Source: Palsa-892 sp035556215
GTDB lineage: Bacteria; Pseudomonadota; Alphaproteobacteria; Rhizobiales; Xanthobacteraceae
NCBI GenBank assembly: GCA_035556215.1
Contig: DATMFI010000026.1
Coordinates: 124,001 to 188,000, forward strand
DNA length: 64,000 nucleotides
Direction: 5' to 3'
This document shows positions 45,125-53,468 of this stretch, piece after piece. Position 1 is the stretch's first letter; each line of letters starts with the position of its first letter. Below the pieces are notes generated by a model. That model saw only the letters and a program-made list of their open reading frames with translations. It made no database searches and had not been told where the DNA came from. Made by a program: the position numbers and the translations under genes.

Positions 45125-46012
45125 TCAGGTTGTCGCGCGCAGATGATCGACCAGTTGCCGCACATAAGGCGGGAGCTTTTGCAGGTCGCGCACGCAGATC
45201 TTGAGATCGCGCGCGGCCCAGCCATCGCTGAGCTCGACGACCTTGACCTCCATCGAAGCGGTGGCGCGGCGCGCCGTCGTTTCCGGCACGACACCGATAC
45301 CGACCTTGCATTCCACAAGGCGGCAGACGGCATCGAAGCTCCTGAGCTGTACGCGAAGCTTGAGGGGTTTGCCTGCCTGCGAGGCCTTGCCGGTCAGGAA
45401 GCGCTGCAAGGCGCTCGCGCGATCGAGACCGACGAAATCGTGGTCGAGCGTTTCGCTGAAGGCGATGGCGTCCTTAACCGCGAGCGGGTGGCTTTTTGCC
45501 ACCACCAGCACGAAACGGTCGTTATGAAACGGGAATGTTTGCAGCGCGCCGGTTTCGACGGTGCCGGCGACAATGCCGATATCGGCGCCGCCTTCGGCGA
45601 TCAGCCCCACGATCTCGTCGGAAAGGCGCTCCTCAAGATCGACATTGACGTTGGGATGGACGGCCAGGAACGAGCTCAATGCCTCAGGCAGAAACTCGGT
45701 CATGGCATTGGTGTTGGAGAGAAAGTGAATTTGTCCTGCGGCGCCGCCGGCATAGGCGCCGAGATCCTCCCGAAGGCGCTCGGCCTGGGCGAGCATGATG
45801 CGGGCATGCTGGAGAAGTGTACGGCCGGCCGGTGTCGGCACGACGCCCTGGCGCTTTCGGATCAGAAGGGTCGCGCCGACCGCTTCTTCCATGTTGCGGA
45901 TGCGGGTACTCGCGGCGGCGAGCGCCAGATGCGCGCGCTCGGCACCGTGGGTGATGCTGCCTGCCTCCACTACGTCGCGAAACAGTGAAAGATCGGTCAA
46001 ATCGAAACGCAT
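45125..46012 (-). CDS. LysR-family transcriptional regulator
   Basis: A 295-residue DNA-binding regulator. The winged helix-turn-helix spans residues 1-60 (LSLFRDVVEAGSITHGAERAHLALAAASTRI) and the effector-binding domain ~90-290 (IHFLSNTNAMTEFLP, GIVAGTVETGALQTFPF, GIGVVPETTA). It is divergent from sdhCDAB with about 207 bp between starts, so it might regulate that operon, itself, or neither. A hairpin (46013-46050) lies in its own leader. Effector unknown. Confidence 0.93.
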   Translation of the reverse strand: MRFDLTDLSLFRDVVEAGSITHGAERAHLALAAASTRIRNMEEAVGATLLIRKRQGVVPTPAGRTLLQHARIMLAQAERLREDLGAYAGGAAGQIHFLSNTNAMTEFLPEALSSFLAVHPNVNVDLEERLSDEIVGLIAEGGADIGIVAGTVETGALQTFPFHNDRFVLVVAKSHPLAVKDAIAFSETLDHDFVGLDRASALQRFLTGKASQAGKPLKLRVQLRSFDAVCRLVECKVGIGVVPETTARRATASMEVKVVELSDGWAARDLKICVRDLQKLPPYVRQLVDHLRATT

Positions 46013-46084
46013 ATGCTTAGCCTTCGCTTCTGGCGAAGGAAGGCTATGCCGATTACTGATTGCGGTCTAGTTTTCGCGGATTAG

Positions 46085-46101
46085 TTTCGTTCCAGACGAA
46101 A
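46085..46101. promoter_or_regulatory. Inverted repeat TTTCGT-N5-ACGAAA in the lysR-sdhC intergenic
   Basis: A perfect 6-bp dyad with a five-base spacer midway between the divergent LysR gene and sdhC. Size and position fit a regulator operator; the binder is unknown. Confidence 0.35.
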
Positions 46102-46137
46102 TACCGCGTCAAAGCCCAAGACCACAGACGGTTGCTT

Positions 46138-46188
46138 GGTTTCGCAAGGTACCTGGTTTCAAGATTATCTGGGCTTCAAGGTTATCTC
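46138..46188. repeat. ~17-bp tandem repeat upstream of sdhC
   Basis: Two adjacent 17-mers at 46155 and 46172 (GGYTTCAAGRTTATCTS) are preceded by a more diverged copy at 46138. The block ends 31 bp before the sdhC ATG, within its likely promoter or leader. Confidence 0.6.
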
Positions 46189-46219
46189 TTTTAATTGTCA
46201 GCCTGCTGCAGAGGCAATC

Positions 46220-46615
46220 ATGGCCGAGACCAAAATTCAGCGCCCGCTGTCGCCGCATCTGTCCATCTATCGGCTGACACCGACAATGGTGATGTCGATT
46301 GTGCACCGGATCACCGGCGCGGCGCTCTATTTCGGCACGCTGCTCCTGGCCTGGTGGCTGCTCGCGGTCGCGGGACCGGCCGGACAGTTCGAGCTTGCCA
46401 ACGCCTTCTTCGCCTCGTGGCTCGGACGACTCATCTTGTTCGGTTACACTTGGGCGCTTCTTCATCACATGCTTGGCGGCATCCGCCACTTCATCTGGGA
46501 TACCGGCGCCGGCTACGAGGCGCATGAACGGCAGTTCCTGGCGATCGCGACGCTTGTCGGCTCGGTGACGCTGACGGTCGCCGTCTGGCTGTTTGCCTAT
46601 TTTCTGAAAGGTTGA
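46220..46615 (+). CDS. sdhC: Succinate dehydrogenase cytochrome b556 subunit
   Basis: Membrane anchor of complex II, binding heme b and quinone. It has 131 residues with three helices. RPLSPHLSIYRLTPTMVMSIVHRITGA is the SdhC signature (Ser and Arg near quinone), and LLHHMLGGIRHFIWD has the heme-ligand histidine. AGAGG precedes ATG 46220; a longer frame to 46136 runs through the tandem repeat. First gene of sdhCDAB. Confidence 0.96.
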   Translation: MAETKIQRPLSPHLSIYRLTPTMVMSIVHRITGAALYFGTLLLAWWLLAVAGPAGQFELANAFFASWLGRLILFGYTWALLHHMLGGIRHFIWDTGAGYEAHERQFLAIATLVGSVTLTVAVWLFAYFLKG

Positions 46616-46619
46616 TTCG

Positions 46620-46994
46620 ATGCGGACACCGTTGAGCAAGGTTCGCGGACTGGGCGCGGCGCATTCGGGCACCGGCCACTTCTGGCTGCAGCGCCTGACG
46701 GCGGTGGCGAACGTGCCGCTCGTCATTGCATTCCTCATCGTCGTCGTCTCGCTCGTCGGGCGCGGCCATGCGGCGGTGATCGGCAAACTCGCCAATCCGC
46801 TGGTCGCGGTCATCATCCTCGCCGCGCTGATCTCGATCCTCACGCATATGCGGATCGGCATGCAGGTCATCATCGAGGACTACGTGCATTCCGAAGGCCG
46901 CAAGGTCATCGCGGTGATGGCGAACACGCTGTTCACGTTCGCGATCGGCCTCGTCGCGGTTTACGCGCTTCTCAAAATTAATTTCGGTCTCTAG
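46620..46994 (+). CDS. sdhD: Succinate dehydrogenase membrane anchor subunit
   Basis: Second hydrophobic anchor, 124 residues and three helices. RTPLSKVRGLGAAHSGTGHFWLQR is the family start and HMRIGMQVIIEDYVHSEGRK contains heme-ligand and quinone residues. It lies 4 bp after sdhC and 2 bp before sdhA. Confidence 0.96.
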   Translation: MRTPLSKVRGLGAAHSGTGHFWLQRLTAVANVPLVIAFLIVVVSLVGRGHAAVIGKLANPLVAVIILAALISILTHMRIGMQVIIEDYVHSEGRKVIAVMANTLFTFAIGLVAVYALLKINFGL

Positions 46995-46996
46995 TC

Positions 46997-48823
46997 ATGA
47001 ATGCCAATGTTAAAATTCCCGCACCGGCCGTGACCGGCAAGGCCTATCCGATCACCGATCATGCCTATGATGTGATCGTCGTCGGCGCCGGCGGCTCGGG
47101 CCTGCGTGCCGTGATCGGCTGCGCCGAGGCGGGCCTGCGCACCGCCTGCATCACCAAGGTCTTTCCGACGCGATCGCATACCGTTGCCGCGCAAGGCGGC
47201 ATCGCCGCTTCGCTCGGCAATATGGGCGAGGATGATTGGCGCTGGCACATGTACGACACCGTCAAGGGCGCCGATTGGCTCGGCGACCAGGACGCCATCG
47301 AATATCTTTGCCGTCATGCGCCCGATGCCGTTTACGAGCTCGAGCATTGGGGCCTGCCGTTCTCGCGCACCGAGGACGGCAAGATCTATCAGCGGCCGTT
47401 CGGCGGCATGACGACGCATTTCGGCAAGGGCACCGCGCAGCGCACCTGCGCCGCCGCCGACCGCACCGGCCATGCCATGCTGCACACGATGTATGGTGCG
47501 GCGCTCAAGCATAACGCCGAGTTTTTCGTCGAATATTTCGCGATCGATCTCATCATGGACAACGAGGGCCGTTGCCGCGGCGTGATCGCGCTCAAGCTCG
47601 ATGACGGCACGCTGCATCGCTTCACCGCGCAGCAGACCGTACTCGCGACTGGCGGCTACGGCCGGGCCTATTTCTCATGCACCTCGGCGCATACCTGCAC
47701 GGGCGACGGCGGCGGCATGGTGCTGCGCGCAGGCCTGCCGCTGCAGGACATGGAATTCGTGCAATTTCATCCGACCGGCGTTTACGGCGCGGGCGTTCTC
47801 ATCACTGAAGGCGCGCGCGGCGAGGGCGGCTATCTCACCAATTCGGAAGGTGAGCGCTTCATGGAGCGCTATGCGCCGTCCGCGAAAGACCTTGCATCGC
47901 GTGACGTCGTCTCGCGCGCGATGACAATGGAAATCCACGGCGGCCGCGGCGTCGGCAAGGAGAAGGACCACATCTTCCTTCACCTCGATCACATCGATCC
48001 CGCGATTCTGCATGAACGCCTACCGGGCATTTCGGAGAGCGCCAAGATTTTTGCCGGCGTCGATCTTTCGCGAGAGCCGATCCCGGTGACGCCGACCGTC
48101 CACTACAACATGGGCGGCATCCCGACGAATTTCCACGGCGAGGCGATGACCAAGAAGAACGGCGACGACAATCTGCCGGTGCCGGGCCTGATGGCCATCG
48201 GCGAAGCGGCTTGCGTGTCGGTGCACGGCGCCAATCGCCTGGGTTCGAATTCGCTGATCGATCTTGTCGTGTTCGGCCGTGCTGCAGGCCTGCGTTGTGC
48301 CGAAACCGTGCGGCCGGGCGAAAAACAGCCCGAACTGCCGGCCGATTCGGCCGAGCAGGCGCTCTCGCGCCTCGATCGTTTCCGCAACGCCAAGGGCGGT
48401 ACGCCGACCGCCGATCTACGGCTCAAGATGCAAAAGACGATGCAGGCGAACTGTGCCGTCTTCCGTACCGGTGAAGTGCTCGCCAAGGGCTCGAAGCTGA
48501 TGCACGAGATCCATGACGGGATGCGCGACATTCGCGTGAGCGATCGCTCGCTCATCTGGAACTCCGATCTCGTCGAGACGCTCGAGCTCGACAACCTGAT
48601 CGCGCAGGCGGTCGTGACGGTGGACAGTGCGGTCAACCGGCAAGAATCACGCGGCGCGCATGCGCGCGAGGATTTCCCCGACCGCGACGACAAGAATTGG
48701 ATGAAGCATACGCTGTCGTGGATCGATGCGAGCGGCAAGGTGACGCTCGATTACCGCGGCGTGCACACCTACACGCTCACCAACGACGTGCAATATATCG
48801 AGCCGAAGAAGCGGGTTTACTGA
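46997..48823 (+). CDS. sdhA: Succinate dehydrogenase flavoprotein subunit
   Basis: Catalytic subunit oxidising succinate to fumarate, with covalent FAD. It has 608 residues. The FAD dinucleotide motif VVGAGGSGL is near 28-36, the FAD-linking His61 lies in TRSHTVAAQGG, and HPTGVYGAGVLITEGARGEGG and the NRLGSNSLIDLVVFGRA block hold substrate-site residues. The C-terminal ENWMKHTL-like KNWMKHTL is present. Overlaps sdhB by one base. Confidence 0.98.
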   Translation: MNANVKIPAPAVTGKAYPITDHAYDVIVVGAGGSGLRAVIGCAEAGLRTACITKVFPTRSHTVAAQGGIAASLGNMGEDDWRWHMYDTVKGADWLGDQDAIEYLCRHAPDAVYELEHWGLPFSRTEDGKIYQRPFGGMTTHFGKGTAQRTCAAADRTGHAMLHTMYGAALKHNAEFFVEYFAIDLIMDNEGRCRGVIALKLDDGTLHRFTAQQTVLATGGYGRAYFSCTSAHTCTGDGGGMVLRAGLPLQDMEFVQFHPTGVYGAGVLITEGARGEGGYLTNSEGERFMERYAPSAKDLASRDVVSRAMTMEIHGGRGVGKEKDHIFLHLDHIDPAILHERLPGISESAKIFAGVDLSREPIPVTPTVHYNMGGIPTNFHGEAMTKKNGDDNLPVPGLMAIGEAACVSVHGANRLGSNSLIDLVVFGRAAGLRCAETVRPGEKQPELPADSAEQALSRLDRFRNAKGGTPTADLRLKMQKTMQANCAVFRTGEVLAKGSKLMHEIHDGMRDIRVSDRSLIWNSDLVETLELDNLIAQAVVTVDSAVNRQESRGAHAREDFPDRDDKNWMKHTLSWIDASGKVTLDYRGVHTYTLTNDVQYIEPKKRVY

Positions 48824-49602
48824 TGGTCGAACTCACGCTGCCGAAAAACTCCAAGGTCACGACCGGCAAAGTGTGGCCGAAGCCCGAGGGCGCGAAGCGC
48901 GTCACGGAATTTCATATCTACCGCTACGACCCCGACAGCGGCGAGAACCCGCATATGGATACGTATTTCGTCGATCGCGACGATTGCGGGCCGATGCTGC
49001 TCGACGCCATCATCTGGATCAAGAACAAGATCGACCCGACGCTGACCTTCCGCCGCTCGTGCCGCGAAGGCGTGTGCGGCTCCTGCGCGATGAATATCGA
49101 CGGGCTCAATACGCTGGCCTGCACGCGCGGCATCGACGAAGTGAAGGCGCCGGTGAAGATCTATCCCTTGCCGCATCAGCCTGTGGTGAAGGATCTCGTG
49201 CCGGATCTCACGCAGTTCTACGCGCAGCACGCGCTGATCGAGCCCTGGCTGCACACCAAGACGCCGTCACCCGACGGCGAGTGGCGGCAGGAGCGCGGCG
49301 ATCGCGCGAAGCTCGACGGCCTTTACGAGTGCATCCTGTGCGCCTGCTGCTCAACGGCCTGCCCGAGCTACTGGTGGAATTCGGATCGCTATCTTGGGCC
49401 CGCGGCGCTTCTGCATGCCTATCGCTGGATCATCGATTCGCGCGACGAGGCGGCGGGCGAGCGTCTCGATCAGCTCGAGGATCCATTCCGCCTTTATCGC
49501 TGCCACACGATCATGAATTGCACGAACACGTGCCCGAAGGGTTTGAATCCGGCGAAGGCGATCGCCGAGATCAAGAAGAAGATGGTGGCGCGGCAAGTCT
49601 GA
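48823..49602 (+). CDS. sdhB: Succinate dehydrogenase iron-sulfur subunit
   Basis: Electron-transfer subunit with [2Fe-2S], [4Fe-4S] and [3Fe-4S] clusters. It has 259 residues. CREGVCGSCAMNIDG and TLACTR supply the first cluster; CILCACCSTACPSYWWN and the final CHTIMNCTNTCPKGLNP supply the others. The ATG overlaps the sdhA stop (TGATG), which sets the start despite a longer open frame. Confidence 0.98.
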   Translation: MVELTLPKNSKVTTGKVWPKPEGAKRVTEFHIYRYDPDSGENPHMDTYFVDRDDCGPMLLDAIIWIKNKIDPTLTFRRSCREGVCGSCAMNIDGLNTLACTRGIDEVKAPVKIYPLPHQPVVKDLVPDLTQFYAQHALIEPWLHTKTPSPDGEWRQERGDRAKLDGLYECILCACCSTACPSYWWNSDRYLGPAALLHAYRWIIDSRDEAAGERLDQLEDPFRLYRCHTIMNCTNTCPKGLNPAKAIAEIKKKMVARQV

Positions 49603-49641
49603 CCGCGCTGCCGTTCGTGCGCTCGATCGCAAAAACAAAAA

Positions 49642-49669
49642 CGGCGCCGCCTGGGCGCCGATTTCTTTT
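49642..49669 (+). terminator. Terminator after sdhCDAB
   Basis: CGGCGCC (49642-49648) pairs with GGCGCCG (49654-49660) around GCCTG, followed by ATTTCTTTT, 40 bp after the sdhB stop. Confidence 0.7.
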
Positions 49670-49719
49670 GAAACGCTGCTCTTGAAACGCTGTCTTGAAA
49701 CGCGGTCTTGAAATGAATG
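49666..49719. repeat. 13-bp tandem repeat after sdhB
   Basis: About four copies of a CTTGAAACGCTGT-type unit, at 49666 (extended), 49681, 49694 and 49707, the last decayed. They directly follow the terminator stem. Confidence 0.75.
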
Positions 49720-49776
49720 GCCGCGTACCAGGTTGCGGTACGCGGCCAAGAAATCACTCAACAGGACAAATGAAAG

Positions 49777-49854
49777 TTAGCGCTTGGCCTTGCGCTTCGT
49801 TTTGCGCTTCGCCGTCTTCTTCGCCACTTTCTTCTTCCGTTTCGCTTTTGCCAT
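49777..49854 (-). CDS. 25-residue Lys/Arg-rich peptide
   Basis: A very short gene: MAKAKRKKK-VAKKTAKRK-TKRKAKR, then TAA. Seventeen of 25 residues are Lys or Arg and none is acidic. AAGAGG lies six bases upstream of the ATG, a strong ribosome binding site, which argues for real translation despite the length. Composition resembles histone H1 or HU-type tails and the C-terminal tail of the SET-domain protein at 40135-40767. Likely binds nucleic acid or ribosomes; inference only. It lies between the sdhB terminator/repeats and a gene-free stretch. Confidence 0.6.
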   Translation of the reverse strand: MAKAKRKKKVAKKTAKRKTKRKAKR

Positions 49855-50171
49855 GATTTTCCTCTTGGTTGATTTCTTCGTGAGAGTTTCGGGCTGCGGC
49901 CTCCTTTGCAAGTCGCCACCGCCTTTGTTGATGGAGCTGGTTCGCCACCGGCTATGCCGGACTCATCACGCCCGACTCCACGCTCAGCGTCGTCGACAAG
50001 TGTAGGAACGCCTCGACCTTGCGGTGATCATTCCAACCTTTGCCGCTCTTCGACATCATCGTCTCCGATGAAACGCTCAAGCGAATCACTTATCTCGCAG
50101 AAACGCGCAATTTTCCACTAGTATTTGTTGAATCGAGTCGATGACGAACAATTCGTTGCGCGTGAGCAACG
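49855..50171. other. Gene-free stretch
   Basis: About 315 bp with no credible gene. It contains the ribosome binding site and presumably promoter of the 25-residue peptide gene, and a CGTTGC-GCGTGA-GCAACG hairpin (50154-50171) immediately after the acetyltransferase stop. Otherwise I see nothing structured. Confidence 0.5.
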
Positions 50172-50750
50172 CTAAGCCGCGCGCAACATCCGACTCTGAA
50201 CGTCGAGCATCGCGTTACCGATACCGAAGCCGTCGGCGACGAACTCGCGTAACAGCGACAGCGGGTCGGGGCGCGCGTTGGTGATCTCGGCGACGACATC
50301 GCCCGCCTCGAACTTGAGATCGGCGTGGTATTTCCGGGCGATCGCCTGCATCGGATGATTATGCGACAGGCAATTCATGTAGAGCTTCTTGATGCCGCGG
50401 TTGCGCGCGGTGAGAATCGTCCGGCCCATGAGCGACGATCCCACGCCATTGTTTTGAAACGATTTTTCGATGCTGAAGGCTGCCTCGGCGGCGCGCGGTG
50501 AGAGCGTGTTGAGGCCGCGCAATTCGGCGCAGCCGCGCAAGACACCGTCAACGAAGTAACCGTGCACGACCGCGTCGGAGCTCAGCGCATGGGCGGCATA
50601 CCGGTTGATGAAGTAGTCGTTCACCGGGGTGCCAAAGCGGTTGGCGCGGCTCTCAGGATCGAGCCGAAGGAGGTGCTCGCGGAAGCGTTCGGTCTCGCCA
50701 AGCCAGAGCTTGCGGATCGAACCGGGAGCTTCGTGATGCTGGTCATGCAT
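50172..50750 (-). CDS. GNAT family N-acetyltransferase
   Basis: A 192-residue acetyltransferase. The core includes RGCAELRGLN, EAAFSIEKSFQNNGVGSSLM (the acetyl-CoA loop in Q-x-x-G-V/I-G form) and KKLYMNCLSHNHPMQAIARKY. The last segment resembles acetyltransferases fused to or related to protein acetyltransferase Pat domains. ATG 50750 is preferred; GTG and TTG starts lie up to 24 bases upstream. Substrate unknown. Divergent from zapE. Confidence 0.85.
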   Translation of the reverse strand: MHDQHHEAPGSIRKLWLGETERFREHLLRLDPESRANRFGTPVNDYFINRYAAHALSSDAVVHGYFVDGVLRGCAELRGLNTLSPRAAEAAFSIEKSFQNNGVGSSLMGRTILTARNRGIKKLYMNCLSHNHPMQAIARKYHADLKFEAGDVVAEITNARPDPLSLLREFVADGFGIGNAMLDVQSRMLRAA

Positions 50751-50981
50751 GGCTTTGCTCACTCGGGTTATCAACAGCGATATACGTTTTTTCCCTTTAT
50801 ATTCAATGTATTGCCGCTATGCAGCATTTGCATGACCGCGGCGGGAAAAGATCGCGGAAAACAGCACCCGTAATATTTTCGTTGGTATATCAATGGCTTG
50901 ACGAGAAAAAACACGGCCGGCAGCTTGATCGGATCGCGCCGTCTCGTTAAGCCGGAAGGCAAAACCGGGGCAAAACACCGC

Positions 50982-52151
50982 ATGTCGGCGACCGCTGAAC
51001 GCTACGCGGCCGAAGTTGCGGCCGGCAGGATCGAATCAGATCCGGGGCAGCGCGGGGCGCTCGCCAGCTTCTCCCGCATCGAGCGCGAATTTTCCGCATA
51101 TCGTCCGGCGCAGAAATCCGGCGCCCTCGGCTGGCTGATGGCCGGGAAAAGCGGACCGGTGCCGCGCGGTCTTTATGTCTGGGGCGACGTCGGCCGCGGC
51201 AAGACGATGTTGATGGATCTGTTTTTCGAAAGCGTGCCGGTCACGCGCAAACGCCGCGCGCATTTTCACGAATTCATGGTCGATGTGCATGCGCGCATCC
51301 AGGACTTCCGCCACAAGATCAAATACGGCGAAGCCAAGGACGGCGATCCGTTGCGCATGACGGCGGACACGATCGCAAGGGAAACATCGCTGCTGTGTTT
51401 TGACGAATTCATCGTCACCGACATCGCCGCTGCGATGATCCTCGGCCGCCTGTTCGAGCGGCTGTTCGAGCAAGGTCTCGTGATGGTCGCGACCTCCAAT
51501 GTGCCGCCGTCCGATCTCTATAAGGACGGACTCAATCGCACGCTGTTCGTGCCGTTCATTCATATGCTCGAGCGGAAGCTCGAGGTCGTCGAATTGAAGT
51601 CGCGGACTGATTTCCGGCTCGAGAAACTTGCAGGCGTCGAAAGCTGGCACGTGCCCGCCGACGCGAAAGCCAAAGCGGCGATTGATGTTGCGTGGAAGCA
51701 GCTCGCGCCCGACGGCGGCGAGGCCTCGGAGATCAGATTGCTCGGCCGCAGCATCGAGGTGCCGCGTACGGGCGGCGGCGCGGCGCGTTTCGATTTCAAG
51801 GACCTCTGTGTGCAGCCGCTCGGTGCAACCGACTTCGTCAAGATCGCGCGCACGTTCCACACGCTCGTCGTCGAGAACATTCCGGTAATGGCGGAGGATC
51901 AGAAAAACGAAGCGAAGCGCTTTATTCTGCTGATCGACACCCTCTACGACAACGCCGTGAAGCTGATCGCATCGGCGGCCGCTGAGCCGGCCGCGCTCTA
52001 TCGGGGCAGCGCGGGTTTCGAGACGTTCGAATTCCACCGCACGGTTTCTCGTCTGATGGAAATGCGTTCCGAGAGTTATCTCGCGCTTCCGCATGGCCGC
52101 CGCGATACGCATGGCGGCGGGGGTGGCATGGGCGGCATCGTCGAAACATAA
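50982..52151 (+). CDS. zapE: Cell division protein ZapE (AFG1-family ATPase)
   Basis: P-loop ATPase related to mitochondrial AFG1/LACE1, linked to Z-ring function and respiratory-complex quality control. It has 389 residues from ATG 50982. GLYVWGDVGRGKTMLMDLF carries Walker A (68-75), LLCFDEFIVTDIADA-like LLCFDEFIVTDIAAAM carries Walker B, and VATSNVPPSDLYKDGLNR is sensor 1. The glycine-rich tail (HGGGGGMGG) is unremarkable. The open frame begins at a TTG 84 bases upstream, but the residues before 50982 are not family-like. Its neighbours mdh and sdh are respiratory, in line with the family's role. Confidence 0.93.
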   Translation: MSATAERYAAEVAAGRIESDPGQRGALASFSRIEREFSAYRPAQKSGALGWLMAGKSGPVPRGLYVWGDVGRGKTMLMDLFFESVPVTRKRRAHFHEFMVDVHARIQDFRHKIKYGEAKDGDPLRMTADTIARETSLLCFDEFIVTDIAAAMILGRLFERLFEQGLVMVATSNVPPSDLYKDGLNRTLFVPFIHMLERKLEVVELKSRTDFRLEKLAGVESWHVPADAKAKAAIDVAWKQLAPDGGEASEIRLLGRSIEVPRTGGGAARFDFKDLCVQPLGATDFVKIARTFHTLVVENIPVMAEDQKNEAKRFILLIDTLYDNAVKLIASAAAEPAALYRGSAGFETFEFHRTVSRLMEMRSESYLALPHGRRDTHGGGGGMGGIVET

Positions 52152-52273
52152 TGGAACGCGACATAAGAAGAAGTGCGCTGTGCTTGAGCGCGCCGGTCAA
52201 ACGAGTTACAGCCTAGGGCGAATTTTCTTCCACACTCATGCCCTCGCGGGCGTTTGCAGACGGAATCCTCGAC

Positions 52274-53239
52274 ATGGCGCGCAACAAGATCGCTCTCGTC
52301 GGTGCCGGACAGATCGGCGGCACCTTGGCTCTTCTCTCCGGCCTGAAGGAGCTCGGCGATATCGTCATGTTCGACGTCGCCGAAGGCATCCCGCAGGGCA
52401 AGGCGCTCGACATCGCGGAAGCCTCGCCGGTCGAGGATTTCGATGCGCGCGTCACCGGCGTCAACGCCTATGAGGGTATCGAGGGCGCCGACGTCGTCAT
52501 CGTCACCGCGGGCGTGCCGCGCAAGCCCGGCATGAGCCGCGACGATCTCCTCGGCATCAATCTCAAGGTCATGCAGCAGGTCGGCGCCGGCATCTCGAAA
52601 TATGCGCCGAAGGCTTTCGTCATCTGCATCACCAATCCTCTGGACGCGATGGTCTGGGCGCTGCAGAAGGCTTGCGGCCTGCCGAAGAACATGGTGGTCG
52701 GCATGGCGGGCGTTCTCGACTCGGCGCGCTTTCGCTATTTCCTCGCCGACGAGTTCAAGGTTTCGGTCGAGGACGTGACGGCTTTCGTGCTCGGCGGCCA
52801 CGGCGATTCGATGGTGCCGCTCGTGCGCTATTCGACGGTCGCCGGCATCCCGCTGCCCGATCTCGTCAAGATGGGCTGGACGACCGATGCACGCATCGAA
52901 GCGATCGTGCAGCGGACGCGCGACGGCGGCGCCGAGATCGTCAACCTGCTCAAGACGGGCTCGGCGTTCTACGCGCCGGCGTCGTCGGCGATCGCGATGG
53001 CCGAGAGCTACCTCAAGGACAAGAAGCGCGTGCTGCCCTGCGCCACGCATCTCAACGGCGAATTCGGCGTGAAGGGCCTTTATGTCGGCGCGCCGGCGGT
53101 GATCGGCGCCAAGGGCGTCGAGCGCGTCGTCGAGATCAAGCTCGACAAGAACGAGCAGGCGATGTTCGACAAGTCGGTGTCGTCGGTACAGGGTTTGGTG
53201 GATGCCTGCATCAAGATCGCGCCCGATTTCGGCAAGTAA
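52274..53239 (+). CDS. mdh: Malate dehydrogenase
   Basis: NAD-dependent TCA enzyme of the LDH-like type. It has 321 residues. NAD motif GAGQIGGTLA starts at residue 10, VTAGVPRKPGMSRDDL has the mobile-loop arginines, and CITNPLDAMVW, VVGMAGVLDSARFR and VLGGHGDSMVPL (catalytic His) follow. Start at ATG 52274 (MARNKIALVGAG). First of the TCA cluster mdh-sucC-sucD-sucA-sucB-lpdA. Confidence 0.98.
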   Translation: MARNKIALVGAGQIGGTLALLSGLKELGDIVMFDVAEGIPQGKALDIAEASPVEDFDARVTGVNAYEGIEGADVVIVTAGVPRKPGMSRDDLLGINLKVMQQVGAGISKYAPKAFVICITNPLDAMVWALQKACGLPKNMVVGMAGVLDSARFRYFLADEFKVSVEDVTAFVLGGHGDSMVPLVRYSTVAGIPLPDLVKMGWTTDARIEAIVQRTRDGGAEIVNLLKTGSAFYAPASSAIAMAESYLKDKKRVLPCATHLNGEFGVKGLYVGAPAVIGAKGVERVVEIKLDKNEQAMFDKSVSSVQGLVDACIKIAPDFGK

Positions 53240-53276
53240 AGCACGTCTATAAAAAGGCGAGGGCGGCGCTCCCGGG

Positions 53277-53328
53277 ATTGCGCTCTCCGATTGCGCTCTC
53301 CGATTGCGCTCTCTCATTGCCCTTGCCG
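53277..53328. repeat. 13-bp tandem repeat between mdh and sucC
   Basis: Copies at 53277, 53290, 53303 and 53316. The first two are identical (ATTGCGCTCTCCG), the third differs by two bases and the fourth is decayed. Confidence 0.9.
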
Positions 53329-53385
53329 GCTGCTTTGTGCAAAGCAGCAAAGGTTTTTGGCCGCACGTCAGCCTTGCGGATGCGA

Positions 53386-53413
53386 TTGCGAAATCGCGCC
53401 CGTAGGGTATAAG
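53386..53413 (+). promoter_or_regulatory. sucC: Candidate sucC promoter (TTGCGA-N16-TATAAG)
   Basis: TTGCGA (53386-53391) and TATAAG (53408-53413) are 16 bases apart, about 55 bp before the sucC ATG. A second TATAAT occurs at 53426-53431 without a matching -35. This suggests sucCD can be transcribed independently of mdh. Confidence 0.4.
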
Positions 53414-53468
53414 CGTGTAATAATGTATAATTGGCCTGCCGCCCCGGCGGCCAACGAGGGGAGCGTTT

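Noticed and set aside
46136..46219. N-terminal extension of sdhC to 46136
   Set aside because: It would translate the tandem repeat; SdhC family proteins start at the ATG at 46220, which has AGAGG upstream.
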